Assembly: GCF_002025255.2 (NCBI RefSeq) | Contig: NZ_CP054587.1 | Coordinates: 1,488,001-1,552,000 of the forward strand | Direction: 5' to 3' | Length of the DNA: 64,000 nt | Source of the DNA: Halolamina sp. CBA1230 | GTDB lineage: Archaea > Halobacteriota > Halobacteria > Halobacteriales > Haloferacaceae | The notes under the pieces: model-generated | Told to the model about the DNA's origin: nothing | Database searches by the model: none | The model's input: only the letters and a program-made list of their open reading frames with translations | Shown: piece by piece, positions 8,192-15,919 of the stretch | Layout: each line of letters begins with the position of its first letter | Numbering within the stretch: the stretch's first letter is position 1 | Position numbers and translations under genes: made by a program

Positions 8192-9028
8192 TCACTCCTC
8201 GTCCCGGAGCTCCTCGAGTTCGCTTTCGATCTCGGGGTCGGTTTCCGTCTCGCCGTCGTCGGACTCGGCCGCCGCCTCGCTCGTCGATTCGCTCGCCGCC
8301 TCGCTCTCGTCGGCGCCGTTCCCCTCGACGTCCTCGCCGAGCTCCCCTTTCAGCGTCGCGAGTTCGGACTCGACTTCGGTGTCGGTCCGCCCCTGTTCGA
8401 GTTCGCGGTCGATCGGGTCCTCGTCGGAGAGCGCGTTCTCGAAGGCGCCCGACTCCTCGAGTTCGTCCATCGCCTCCGCGCGGGCCTCCATATCCTCGGT
8501 GCGCTCCTCGGAGCGCTCGATAGCCCGGGTCACGTCGGCCATCTCGTCGCCGGCGCCGGTCATCGCCTCGGAGACGCGGGTCTCGGCCTCGGCGGCGTCG
8601 TGGCGGGCCTTCAGCGTCTCCTTCTTGGTGCGGAACTCCTCGATCTGGCTCTGGAGCTCCTCCTTCTTCTCGACGAGGCGGTCCTGTGACTCCTGGAGAT
8701 CAGCGATCTGGGCCTCCAGATCCTCGATCTCGTTCATCTTCGACTTCTTCTTCTCCAGCGCCTCGCGGGCGAGGTCGTCGCGGTCCTGCCGGACGGCCTC
8801 GCGGGCCTGTTCGTTGTGTTTCTCGACGTTCTCCTCCAGCCGGCGCTTCTGGATCTCCAGGCGTTTCTTCTGGGTCGTCAGGTCGGCGATACCCTGCTTG
8901 ACCTCCTGGAGCTGGTCGCGCATCTGCTCGTAGGAGTAGTCGAGCGTCTCGTTGGGGTCCTCGGCGCGGTTAAGCACCGAGTTCATCTTCGATCGGAGGA
9001 TGTACGAGGCGCGCGAGAGGATTCCCAT
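8192..9028 (-). CDS. pspA: PspA/IM30 family protein
   Basis: A 278-residue protein starting MGILSRASYILRSKMNSVLN at the ATG at 9028; the longer frame to 9364 lies over the divergent hydrolase gene. The amphipathic N-terminal helix, EDPNETLDYSYEQM, and a continuous coiled coil through about residue 190 are typical PspA/Vipp1 (ESCRT-III-like) features. It is peripheral to the cytoplasmic membrane and protects membrane integrity under stress. The C-terminal 80 residues are an acidic low-complexity extension rich in Glu, Ser and Ala, as in other haloarchaeal PspAs. It is followed by a membrane protein gene on the same strand. Confidence 0.9.
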   Translation of the reverse strand: MGILSRASYILRSKMNSVLNRAEDPNETLDYSYEQMRDQLQEVKQGIADLTTQKKRLEIQKRRLEENVEKHNEQAREAVRQDRDDLAREALEKKKSKMNEIEDLEAQIADLQESQDRLVEKKEELQSQIEEFRTKKETLKARHDAAEAETRVSEAMTGAGDEMADVTRAIERSEERTEDMEARAEAMDELEESGAFENALSDEDPIDRELEQGRTDTEVESELATLKGELGEDVEGNGADESEAASESTSEAAAESDDGETETDPEIESELEELRDEE

Positions 9029-9122
9029 AGCCGGGTATGCGGTCGTCAGCGCCTTAAACTTCCCGCGGATTACTGTGCCAGCGAACGGAAAGCGCTTGGC
9101 GGTGGCAGCCCCACTCCGACCC

Positions 9123-9836
9123 ATGAGCGACAGCGACCCGGTCGTGATCCCGAGCGCGCGGGACGTGCGGGCGAGTCTCGACGAAGGTGCGACCGGCGAC
9201 GGTCGGCCGGGCGCCGACAACGGTGCGACCGGCGACGGTCGGCCGGGCGCCGACAACGGTGTGACCGGCGAGGCAGAGGCCTGCGTCGTCGCCTGCCCGC
9301 CCCACCCCCAGCAGCGCGGCCACCGCGGCGACCAGCGCCTCGTCGCGATCAGCGACCACCTCACCGACGCCAGCGTCGACTGCCTGCGGTTCGACTACGG
9401 CGACTGGGACGAGGGGTACGGCGAACTCGGCGACACGTACGCCGCCGTCGACTGGGCCGCGGAGCGCTACGACCGCGTGGGGCTGACGGGGTTCAGCTTC
9501 GGTGGCTGTCTGGCGCTGCTCGCGGCCGGCGGGACGACCGTCGACGGCGGGCCGGGAACGCCGCCCGACCTCGCCGCCGTCGCCGCGCTCGCGCCGCCGT
9601 CGCGGCTGAACGACGACCTGCTCGTGGCGCCGGCGATGGAGCGCGTCGAGGCCCCCGGGACGGTGGTGTACGGCGAGCGCGACGACACCGCGGACTGGCA
9701 GCTCCCCGTCCAGAAAGCCCAGGAGCTCGGCTGGGAGACGACCGCGATCCCGGCGGATCACTTCTTCGTCGGCCGGACCGGGAAGCTGGCCGAGACGATC
9801 GGCGGGTTCCTGCTCGACTACTGCGCCTCGCGGTAG
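9123..9836 (+). CDS. Alpha/beta hydrolase with N-terminal 12-residue tandem repeat
   Basis: A 237-residue cytosolic hydrolase. After a variable N-terminus the fold begins at ACVVACPPHPQQRGHRGD, continues with VDCLRFDYGDWDEGYGE, and has the nucleophile elbow GLTGFSFGGC (Ser in GFSFGG), a VVYGERDD acid strand, and the His in ADHFF. This fits small dienelactone-hydrolase-like enzymes of haloarchaea. Residues about 22-45 consist of two perfect copies of GATGDGRPGADN plus a partial third, encoded by a 36-bp tandem repeat. The 3' end overlaps the convergent gene by 19 bp. Substrate unknown. Confidence 0.8.
   Translation: MSDSDPVVIPSARDVRASLDEGATGDGRPGADNGATGDGRPGADNGVTGEAEACVVACPPHPQQRGHRGDQRLVAISDHLTDASVDCLRFDYGDWDEGYGELGDTYAAVDWAAERYDRVGLTGFSFGGCLALLAAGGTTVDGGPGTPPDLAAVAALAPPSRLNDDLLVAPAMERVEAPGTVVYGERDDTADWQLPVQKAQELGWETTAIPADHFFVGRTGKLAETIGGFLLDYCASR
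9186..9270 (+). repeat. 36-bp tandem repeat inside the hydrolase gene
   Basis: Units at 9186-9221 and 9222-9257 are identical, with a partial third copy from 9258. The length is a multiple of three, so the reading frame is kept and a 12-residue Gly/Asp-rich linker is duplicated before the catalytic domain. Copy number could vary between strains by slippage. Confidence 0.85.
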
Positions 9837-10240
9837 CCCGCGATCACGTAGCTCGCGGTCAGCACGACGATCATCGCGATCACGAACGCCCAGAAGCCGG
9901 CGGAGAGGGCCCCGACGACCAGCTCCGTGGTCGGTTTCCCCTCGATCGGCCGCGTAACGTAGACGACGCCGCCCGCGAGCGCGCCGACGACGAACGGCGC
10001 GAGGAAGCGCGGGTTCCAGAGCGAGCCACCGCTGTCGGCGTAGCTGGTGACGTAGTTCCGGAACGTGCCGACGAAGACGTACACCGCGAACGCCCAGAGT
10101 AGGCCGCTGAGGACAGCGGTGAGGCCGATAACGAGCACGAACCCGCCAGTACCACTGCCGAGTAGTGAGGCACCGGAGCCGACGAGGAAGGCGGCGACGA
10201 CGAGGAGATACCACGGCTCGAACCGCTCGGGGAGGGCCAT
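9818..10240 (-). CDS. Four-helix membrane protein
   Basis: A 140-residue integral membrane protein starting MALPERFEPWYLLVVAAFLV, from the ATG at 10240; the longer frame to 10396 enters the TFS gene on the same strand and is not supported. Four hydrophobic segments are visible, including the SGLLWAFAVYVFVGTFRNYV and APFVVGALAGGVVYVTR regions. No conserved catalytic motif; family not recognised. It lies just downstream of transcription factor S and overlaps the convergent hydrolase gene by 19 bp. Confidence 0.65.
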   Translation of the reverse strand: MALPERFEPWYLLVVAAFLVGSGASLLGSGTGGFVLVIGLTAVLSGLLWAFAVYVFVGTFRNYVTSYADSGGSLWNPRFLAPFVVGALAGGVVYVTRPIEGKPTTELVVGALSAGFWAFVIAMIVVLTASYVIAGYREAQ

Positions 10241-10281
10241 GCCAAGGGCGTCGGCGGCGTTCGGCAAAAGCGTACCGCGAG

Positions 10282-10605
10282 TCAGTTGTACTCGCGCCAG
10301 GTGTAGTCGCACTCCTTGCAGCGCAGGAACCGCGTCGGCGGCTCGTCGGCCGAAGCAGTCTGGCGGATGTCGTACCACGCCTCGCCGTGGCCGCACTCCT
10401 CGCAGGTCACGTCCGAGGCGGTGGGTTTCCCCTCGTACTCGGCCTCCTCGTCGGCCTCGATCAGGTCGCCGTGGGTCTGTTCGTCGGTGGAGACGAACGC
10501 TTCCTCGGCCTCCGCGTCACGGGGCTGGCTGGCGTCGCACTCCGTACAGACCATCCGGTCGCCCTCCGCGACCATCATCGAGCCGCAGTCGTCGCAGAAC
10601 TGCAT
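10282..10605 (-). CDS. tfs: Transcription factor S (TFIIS/RPA12/RpoM-like)
   Basis: A 107-residue archaeal TFS that stimulates transcript cleavage by backtracked RNA polymerase. The N-terminal zinc ribbon is C4-x2-C7 ... C20-x2-C23 (MQFCDDCGSMM, CTEC). The C-terminal ribbon is C68-x2-C71 ... C96-x2-C99, and its tip carries the acidic pair D87-E88 (ASADEPPTRFLRC), the residues inserted into the polymerase active site. Length is typical. The linker is very acidic. The start is the ATG at 10605. It lies downstream of two conserved haloarchaeal genes on the same strand. Confidence 0.95.
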   Translation of the reverse strand: MQFCDDCGSMMVAEGDRMVCTECDASQPRDAEAEEAFVSTDEQTHGDLIEADEEAEYEGKPTASDVTCEECGHGEAWYDIRQTASADEPPTRFLRCKECDYTWREYN

Positions 10606-10639
10606 ACCGGAGCTACGGAACTCGCGCAGGAAAGGCTGT

Positions 10640-11188
10640 TCACTCCCCGTCGGTGGCGAATCCCGACAGCGCCTCGTCGTCGGCGGTGACCTTCGGACAT
10701 CCCCGCACCCGGAAGTGGCCGTTGTCGACGAGTTCGACGATCTCGGTCCCCTCGTTGGTGCAGGTGGCGTTCGGCGGCGCGGCGAAGAACTCACAGCGCT
10801 GGCAGTACTCCCGTTTGTCGACGACGTGCTCGTCGGGCGTTTCGGTGGGTTCCGCGGCCGGCTCGGCGTCGCTCTCCATCCGGGGCTCCCCGCCCAGCAG
10901 CTCCTCGGCCTCGGCGTCGCCCTCGACCATCGCGTCCCAGACCGCTTCGCCGTCGATATCGCCGACGTCGACCTCCTCGAACAGCTCCGAGCTGTCCACG
11001 TCGGCCGGCTCCTCCTCGGCGACCGTCTCGAAGGGGCTCTCCTCGCCCGCTTCCGCCGCGGCCTCGCGTTCGGCCTCGATGCGCTCCCGGAGTGCGGAGA
11101 GCGGGACCTCCCTCTCTTCTGCCTCGTCCGTCTCGTCGTCGCTCGAACGGTCCCACGCCTCGTCGTCCGATCCGTCCCGCTCACTCAT
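10640..11188 (-). CDS. Acidic haloarchaeal protein with C-terminal Cys motif
   Basis: A 182-residue, strongly acidic protein. Residues 1-125 are low-complexity Asp/Glu/Ala; the conserved part is the C-terminal domain with EYCQRCEFFAAPPNATC, GTEIVELVDNGHFRVRGCPKV. Four Cys (CxxC, then single Cys residues about 12 and 36 residues later) could bind a metal. The 5' end overlaps the end of the upstream coiled-coil gene by 8 bp, and TFS follows 34 bp downstream, suggesting one operon. I know it as a conserved haloarchaeal hypothetical with no assigned role. Confidence 0.7.
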   Translation of the reverse strand: MSERDGSDDEAWDRSSDDETDEAEEREVPLSALRERIEAEREAAAEAGEESPFETVAEEEPADVDSSELFEEVDVGDIDGEAVWDAMVEGDAEAEELLGGEPRMESDAEPAAEPTETPDEHVVDKREYCQRCEFFAAPPNATCTNEGTEIVELVDNGHFRVRGCPKVTADDEALSGFATDGE

Positions 11189-11981
11189 CGTCGGCGAACA
11201 CCTCCTCGGCCGTCTCGGGCTCGAACGACTCGCCGGCCAGCGCCGGCCGGTCGCCGATCACGAGCGTCGCCGAGCCGAGGAATCGACTGCCCGGCTCGAC
11301 GTCGACGAACGGCTCCCCGCAGTGGGGGCAGCGTGGGTCCGACAGCAGGCCGATGTGGACCTGTTTGTCGCAGGCTTCGCAGTCCGCTTTGCCGACGTTG
11401 CGGCGGTTGGCGTCTGCCTGAAGCTCCTCGACGGCGGTGCGCCGGGCGTCGGCAGCCTCGAGCTCGGTGACCCGCCGGCGGAGATCCACCACCGCGCCGG
11501 CCAGCGTATCCAGCTTCCCCTCGGCGTCGTCGGCGCGGTCGGCCAGCGAGGAGAGCACCGCCTCGTAGTTGTCGAACCCGCCCTCGACCTGCCGGTCGAG
11601 CGCCGCGAGCGCACGGCGGAGCCCCTCGATATCGTCGCCGCCGCCGCGTTCGGCCGCCTCGATCCGGGCTTCGAGTTCGGGGTGGTCGTGCTCCGCGTCG
11701 GCTTTCGCCTTGGCGACCTGCATCACCTGGACGACCCGGTCGCGCACGTCCTCGATACGGTCGTCGGTGTCGTCCTCGAGTTCGGCCACCCGGTCGGCCA
11801 GCTCCGCGAGCTGCTGATCCAGCGGCCGTGTATCGGTCGCGTCCTCGGCGTCCGAGAGGAGTCGGTAGGTCGCGACAGCGCGTGCGAGCACCTCCCCACG
11901 ATCCCGGCCGGTTTCGGCGGCCCGATCGTCGAGCCATCCCTCGAGTTCGGCCGGGAGAGACTGGGGTAGCTCCTCTGCCAT
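11181..11981 (-). CDS. Coiled-coil protein with C-terminal zinc ribbon
   Basis: A 266-residue protein. Residues 1-45 (LPAELEGWLDDRAAETGRD) resemble an RHH-like N-terminus, residues 55-185 form a long coiled coil, and the C-terminus has a zinc ribbon (DCEACDKQVHIGLL ... PRCPHCGEPF) with two CxxC knuckles. It overlaps the next gene by 8 bp and is the first gene of the group that leads to TFS. Such haloarchaeal proteins are annotated as conserved coiled-coil proteins; a DNA- or polymerase-linked role is only suggested by the neighbourhood. Confidence 0.65.
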   Translation of the reverse strand: MAEELPQSLPAELEGWLDDRAAETGRDRGEVLARAVATYRLLSDAEDATDTRPLDQQLAELADRVAELEDDTDDRIEDVRDRVVQVMQVAKAKADAEHDHPELEARIEAAERGGGDDIEGLRRALAALDRQVEGGFDNYEAVLSSLADRADDAEGKLDTLAGAVVDLRRRVTELEAADARRTAVEELQADANRRNVGKADCEACDKQVHIGLLSDPRCPHCGEPFVDVEPGSRFLGSATLVIGDRPALAGESFEPETAEEVFADDE

Positions 11982-12072
11982 CGTGGACGGGTAGTGCTCC
12001 CCTACATAAGTAACTCCTTGCTCCGGCGGGTGTCGACCGCAGCGACGACGTACGATACCGCTATGGAAAGGA

Positions 12073-12080
12073 TTTTAAAG
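12073..12080 (+). promoter_or_regulatory. TATA box for the 12102 gene
   Basis: TTTTAAAG lies 22-29 nt upstream of the ATG at 12102, the usual spacing for leaderless haloarchaeal mRNAs. This supports 12102 over the frame-open position 11994. Confidence 0.6.
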
Positions 12081-12101
12081 AACCTCCCGACATTTTCTAT
12101 C

Positions 12102-12890
12102 ATGTCCCTGAACATCGGCGATGCCCTCTCGTCGGGTGCGGAGAAGCTGACGACCTCGGGCGGGATCCAACTCGGGATCGTCTACGTGGTGCTCCAGTTG
12201 ATCACGGTACTCGGGGCTAACTCGATCAGCGCCGAGATCCCCCCGCCGCCGGGGAGCGAAGGGATGGCGGCGGATCCGGCGCTCGCGCTCCCGATCGGGA
12301 TCGCCGGCGGCGCCGCGCTGGTCGCGCTCGGCGGGATCCTCAACTTCGCGTTCATGATCGTGGCGCTGCGGGCGCTGGACCACGACGCCGCGGAGCTCGG
12401 CTCGATCCCCAGCGGCGTCGCGGACAACATGGTGAAGACGTGGGTGTTCCTCCTGATCGCGATGATCGTGCAGGGGATCGCGGTACTCCTCGGCTACATC
12501 GCGCTGATCATCCCGGGGATCTTCCTCATGGTCAGCCTGATCTTCACGCAGGTGTTCGTCGCCGTCGAAGGCGAGGGGCCGTTCGAGGCGCTCTCCTCCA
12601 GTTGGTCGCTGGCGAAGGGGAACCGCTTCCCGCTGTTCGGCCTCGGCGTGGTGGTCTTCGTGATCAGCCTGCTGGTCAGCATCCCCACAGGGATCGTGAT
12701 GCTGTTCAGTCCGGCAGTGGGCATGGTGCTCACCTACACCGTCTCCGGGTTCGTGGCTATCTTCTCGCTTGGCGTGCTGATCGACGCGTACCACCAGCTC
12801 CAGAGCGAGGCGGCGGCCAGCGAGACGGAGTCCGACGACGACGATGTGGAGCGCATCGACGACGACGACTCCGGCTTCGACTACGCCTGA
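12102..12890 (+). CDS. Haloarchaeal polytopic membrane protein (DUF7847-like)
   Basis: A 262-residue protein starting MSLNIGDALSSGAEKLTTSG. It has about five to six transmembrane segments (roughly residues 22-42, 65-90, 110-150, 180-205, 212-232) and a short acidic cytosolic tail ending DDDSGFDYA. The internal GEGPFEALSSSWSLAKGNRF motif, a short amphipathic stretch between helices, is typical of the DUF7847 / glycerophosphoryl-diester-like integral membrane family in haloarchaea. Function unknown. Monocistronic with its own TATA box. Confidence 0.7.
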   Translation: MSLNIGDALSSGAEKLTTSGGIQLGIVYVVLQLITVLGANSISAEIPPPPGSEGMAADPALALPIGIAGGAALVALGGILNFAFMIVALRALDHDAAELGSIPSGVADNMVKTWVFLLIAMIVQGIAVLLGYIALIIPGIFLMVSLIFTQVFVAVEGEGPFEALSSSWSLAKGNRFPLFGLGVVVFVISLLVSIPTGIVMLFSPAVGMVLTYTVSGFVAIFSLGVLIDAYHQLQSEAAASETESDDDDVERIDDDDSGFDYA

Positions 12891-12923
12891 AGTCCCCGCC
12901 TCGGTGACGGTTTCGGATGGTAA

Positions 12924-12931
12924 CTCTTAAC
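12924..12931 (+). promoter_or_regulatory. TATA-like element of the tRNA-Pro gene
   Basis: An AT-rich CTCTTAAC lies 27-34 nt upstream of the mature tRNA 5' end in GC-rich DNA, the expected place for an archaeal tRNA promoter. Confidence 0.5.
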
Positions 12932-12957
12932 CTCGCCGGGGGCTTCGTTTCGCCTGC

Positions 12958-13030
12958 GGGCCGGTGGGGTAGCTTGGTATCCTTCGGCCTTCGGGTGGCC
13001 GTAACCGCGATTCGAATTCGCGCCGGCCCA
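12958..13030 (+). tRNA. tRNA-Pro (anticodon CGG)
   Basis: A complete 73-nt cloverleaf without encoded CCA. The acceptor stem is GGGCCGG (12958-12964) paired with CCGGCCC (13023-13029) and discriminator A. The anticodon stem CGGCC/GGCCG encloses the loop TTCGGGT, giving anticodon CGG after T33. The T-stem CGCGA/TCGCG encloses TTCGAAT, and the D-arm has AGCTTGGTA. All stems except one D-stem position pair. It decodes CCG proline codons, frequent in this genome. Its 3' end is repeated in degenerate form at 13150. Confidence 0.93.
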
Positions 13031-13038
13031 CTACCTTT

Positions 13039-13086
13039 CCCGCACTCTCAGAACGCCGAGCGACAGCGAGGCGTTCCGAGTGCGGG
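13039..13086. other. Strong hairpin after tRNA-Pro
   Basis: CCCGCACTC (13039-13047) pairs with GAGTGCGGG (13078-13086), and GAACGCC (13051-13057) pairs with GGCGTTC (13070-13076), leaving a 12-nt loop GAGCGACAGCGA. Total of 16 base pairs with one small internal bulge, starting 9 nt after the tRNA. It could be a processing or termination signal or a small structured RNA. Confidence 0.6.
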
Positions 13087-13117
13087 AAGTCGTGTCGCCA
13101 AGCGAATTCGAATGAGG

Positions 13118-13144
13118 CCCGACGCGCGCAGCGAGCACGTCGGG
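13118..13144. other. Second hairpin downstream of tRNA-Pro
   Basis: CCCGACG (13118-13124) pairs with CGTCGGG (13138-13144) around a 13-nt loop containing GCAGCGAGC. The loop resembles those of the hairpins at 13039 and 13179, all containing (C)AGCGAG. Confidence 0.5.
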
Positions 13145-13149
13145 ACGTA

Positions 13150-13171
13150 ATTCGAACTTCGCGCCGGCCCA
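13150..13171 (+). repeat. Degenerate copy of the tRNA-Pro 3' end (possible att remnant)
   Basis: These 22 bases match 13010-13030, the T-loop to discriminator part of tRNA-Pro, except for one inserted C after TTCGAA. The shared core TTCGCGCCGGCCCA is identical. A copy of a tRNA 3' end shortly downstream is the footprint of tyrosine-recombinase integration, but the interval here is only about 120 bp with no integrase, so the element is gone, or the copy arose by local duplication. Confidence 0.6.
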
Positions 13172-13178
13172 TTTTCAT

Positions 13179-13221
13179 CCCACTTCGCAACGACGAGCCA
13201 CAGCGAGGCGTCCGTAGTGGG
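13179..13221. other. Third hairpin, after the tRNA 3' end copy
   Basis: CCCACT (13179-13184) pairs with AGTGGG (13216-13221), with an inner GACG/CGTC pairing. The loop contains GAGCCACAGCGAGGCGT, close to GAGCGACAGCGAGGCGT in the first hairpin. Both hairpins stand about 8-9 nt after a tRNA-Pro 3' end sequence. From here to 13368 I see no gene. Confidence 0.45.
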
Positions 13222-13368
13222 TCGAAAAGGAGTTCCTCGGCGTCGACGACCACGAGGAGCGCTGACAGTACACGATCCCCGGCGTACCAATGAGTACACG
13301 TCCGGGAGATCCTCGGAGAGAAGTGAGACCCACCGAACCGCCGAAGTGGGAGCCGACAACGGATCCGA

Positions 13369-13566
13369 CTAGTTGTCGACCAGCCCGAAGTCGGTGCCGT
13401 CGCAGTCCGGGCAGGAGTCCCAGTGTTTCGGTGTCATCTCGACTGAGCTGTCGGTTGCGAGGACGAACCCACAGTTCTGACACTCGACGTAGTCGTTTGC
13501 CCCCACGGTCGCGGCGGTAAGTGGTATCTCTTCTTTGGCTTTGTGGCCGGTCAGCTGACAGCGCAT
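13369..13566 (-). CDS. Small zinc-ribbon protein
   Basis: A 65-residue protein starting MRCQLTGHKAKEEIPLTAAT. It has two Cys knuckles, VECQNCGF and DSCPDCDG, separated by about 22 residues, forming a zinc ribbon of the CPxCG-like small-protein type common in haloarchaea. An in-frame upstream extension to 13686 is rich in Arg/Ala and unlike halophilic coding sequence, so the ATG at 13566 (or the GTGs just before it) is preferred. Possible roles are nucleic-acid binding or protein interaction; none is assigned. Confidence 0.65.
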   Translation of the reverse strand: MRCQLTGHKAKEEIPLTAATVGANDYVECQNCGFVLATDSSVEMTPKHWDSCPDCDGTDFGLVDN

Positions 13567-13786
13567 CACCACGAACGAGCCCTCAGCGCGTCCGAACCCG
13601 CCGGTTCGGGCACCGGCTCGTCGCGCCGCCGTCGCCGGAACGCAGCCCGGATCCACACGGGAGAAGGGCTTATCCGTCCCGACCATCTACGCGTGGTAGA
13701 CTCTCCCACACAAACCGGGAGACGTCTGCCGGAGACGCCGATGCAGTATGTACCGCAGCGGCCCCCTCCCCGCCGAACACAGAACC

Positions 13787-15919
13787 ATGAGCGAAACCGG
13801 AAGCACCAGCACAGACACCGAACCCACCGCCGAGAGCACAGAGCCGATCACCGAGGACGTGTCGCTGTCGTCGATCAGCGACGAGTACCGGGCGAGCGTC
13901 CCCGACGACCTCCGGGAAACGTACCCCGTCCAGTGGTACCTGAACCGGGTCGTCGACGAGCCGCGGGTGGCACGCAACGCACACCAGCGTCTCGCGGACA
14001 TGTTCGACTACTACGGCCGCGAGGACGACGACGGCGACGTCGTCCGCTACACGATCGCGAGCGAGGACCCGTTACACGACGGCGAGAACGTCTTCTTCGG
14101 CGAGAACGTTCACGAGGCGATCCACCGCTACGTGAACAAGGTGAAATCCGGCGCCCGGGGGTTGGGCCCCGAGCGCCGTATCAAACTCCTGCTCGGGCCG
14201 GTCGGCTCGGGTAAGTCCCACTTCGACCACCTCGTCCGGCGCTACTTCGAGGACTACACCCGGCGCGACGAGGGGCGGATGTACACGTTCCGCTGGGTGA
14301 ACCTCACCGACGTCATCGACGACCAGGACCCCGGCGACGACGCCGTCCGGTCGCCGATGAACCAGGACCCGCTGGTGTTGCTCCCGCGGGAGCCACGCGA
14401 TCGCGTCCTCGAGCGAGCCAACGAGCGTCTCGACGCCAACTACACGCTGAGCAACGACCAGTCGCTCGACCCCGAGTCCGCGTTCTACATGGAGCGACTG
14501 CTGGAGCAGTACGACGACGATCTGGAGGCCGTCCTGGCGAACCACGTCGAGGTGGTCCGCCTCGTCGCCGACGAGAACCGCCGCGAGTGTATCGAGACGT
14601 TCGAACCTAAGGACAAGAAGAACCAGGACGAGACCGAGCTCACGGGCGACATCAACTACTCCAAGCTCGCCGTCTACGGCGAGTCCGACCCCCGGGCGTT
14701 CGACTACTCCGGCGCGTTGTGTAACGCCAACCGCGGTATCTTCAGCGGCGAGGAGCTGCTGAAGCTCCAGCGGGAGTTCCTCTACGACTTCCTGCACGCG
14801 ACCCAGGAGGGGACGATCAAACCCCGAAACAACCCCCGGATCGACATCGACCAGGTGATCGTCGGCCGGTCGAACATGCCGGAGTACCGCGACAAACGCG
14901 AAGACGAGAAGATGGAGGCGTTCAACGACCGCACCAAGCGGATCGACTACCCCTACGTGCTCGAGTACGAGGCGGAGGCGCGGATCTACGAGCGCCTGCT
15001 CGACAACGCCGACATCGACGACGTCAGCGTCGAGCCCCACACGCTGGAGATGGCCGGCCTGTTCGCGGTGCTGACCCGGATCCAGGAGCCGACCGAGCAC
15101 GACCTCGACCGGCTGGGGAAGGCGAAGGTGTACAACGGCGAGGCCGCGGGCGCCGACGACATCGACCCGGAGAAACTCCGCGACGAAGGGGACGACCGCG
15201 CACGGGAGGCCGAGGGGATGGACGGCGTCTCCCCCCGCTTCCTCGCCGACGAGATCGCGGAGGCGATCACCGACGCCGTGCCCCGCGAGGAGGAGTACGT
15301 CTCGTCGCTGACGGTGCTGAACTACATCGAGGCGAACCTCGAGAGCCACGGCAGCATCGACCCCGATCGGCTCGGCGACTACGAGACGTTCATCGACGCC
15401 GTGCGCGACGAGTACGAGGACCGCGCGATCGAGGACGTCCGCCACGCGCTCGCCTACGAGCTCGACGAGATCCGGGAGCAGGGCGAGAAGTACATGGACC
15501 ACGTCATGGCGTACATCAACGACGAGACCGTCGAGGACGACGTGGCGGGCGAGGAGCGGTCGCCCGACGAGACGTTCATGCGCGCGGTCGAAGAACAGCT
15601 CGACATCCCCGAGGGCCGGAAGGACGACTTCCGCCAGGAGGTCAGCAACTGGGTCGGCCGGCGCGCCCGCCAAGCCGAGAGCTTCAGCCCCGCGGACAAC
15701 GAGCGCCTGCGCCGCGCGCTCGAGCGGAAGCTCTGGGAGGACAAGAAGCACAACATCAACTACTCCGCCCTGGTCAACGCCGGCGACATCGACGAGGGCG
15801 ATCGCAACGAGTGGGTCGCCGCGCTGCGGGAGCGTGGCTACTCCGAGGGCGGCGCGATGGAGGTGTTGGAGTTCGCGGGCGCGAAGGTCGCAAAGGACGA
15901 GATGGAGGCCGATGAGTGA
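13787..15919 (+). CDS. prkA: PrkA-family AAA+ serine protein kinase (first copy)
   Basis: A 710-residue cytosolic protein starting at ATG 13787, with an upstream frame extension that is not coding-like. After a Thr/Glu-rich tail, the PrkA AAA core starts near residue 40. Walker A is LLLGPVGSGKSHF (about 135-146), the arm KPRNNPRIDIDQVIVGRSNM follows, and the C-terminal PrkA domain (from about 400) includes LEMAGLFAVLTRI and VLNYIEANLESHGSI. YeaG, the bacterial equivalent, is a starvation and stress kinase acting with YeaH. Here it is the first gene of a four-gene operon and overlaps the second prkA by 8 bp. No promoter was clearly identified upstream. Confidence 0.92.
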   Translation: MSETGSTSTDTEPTAESTEPITEDVSLSSISDEYRASVPDDLRETYPVQWYLNRVVDEPRVARNAHQRLADMFDYYGREDDDGDVVRYTIASEDPLHDGENVFFGENVHEAIHRYVNKVKSGARGLGPERRIKLLLGPVGSGKSHFDHLVRRYFEDYTRRDEGRMYTFRWVNLTDVIDDQDPGDDAVRSPMNQDPLVLLPREPRDRVLERANERLDANYTLSNDQSLDPESAFYMERLLEQYDDDLEAVLANHVEVVRLVADENRRECIETFEPKDKKNQDETELTGDINYSKLAVYGESDPRAFDYSGALCNANRGIFSGEELLKLQREFLYDFLHATQEGTIKPRNNPRIDIDQVIVGRSNMPEYRDKREDEKMEAFNDRTKRIDYPYVLEYEAEARIYERLLDNADIDDVSVEPHTLEMAGLFAVLTRIQEPTEHDLDRLGKAKVYNGEAAGADDIDPEKLRDEGDDRAREAEGMDGVSPRFLADEIAEAITDAVPREEEYVSSLTVLNYIEANLESHGSIDPDRLGDYETFIDAVRDEYEDRAIEDVRHALAYELDEIREQGEKYMDHVMAYINDETVEDDVAGEERSPDETFMRAVEEQLDIPEGRKDDFRQEVSNWVGRRARQAESFSPADNERLRRALERKLWEDKKHNINYSALVNAGDIDEGDRNEWVAALRERGYSEGGAMEVLEFAGAKVAKDEMEADE

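Noticed and set aside
13031-13368. Possible integrase or phage remnant next to the tRNA
   Set aside because: No frame encodes recognisable recombinase residues; only hairpins and a tRNA 3' end copy can be supported.
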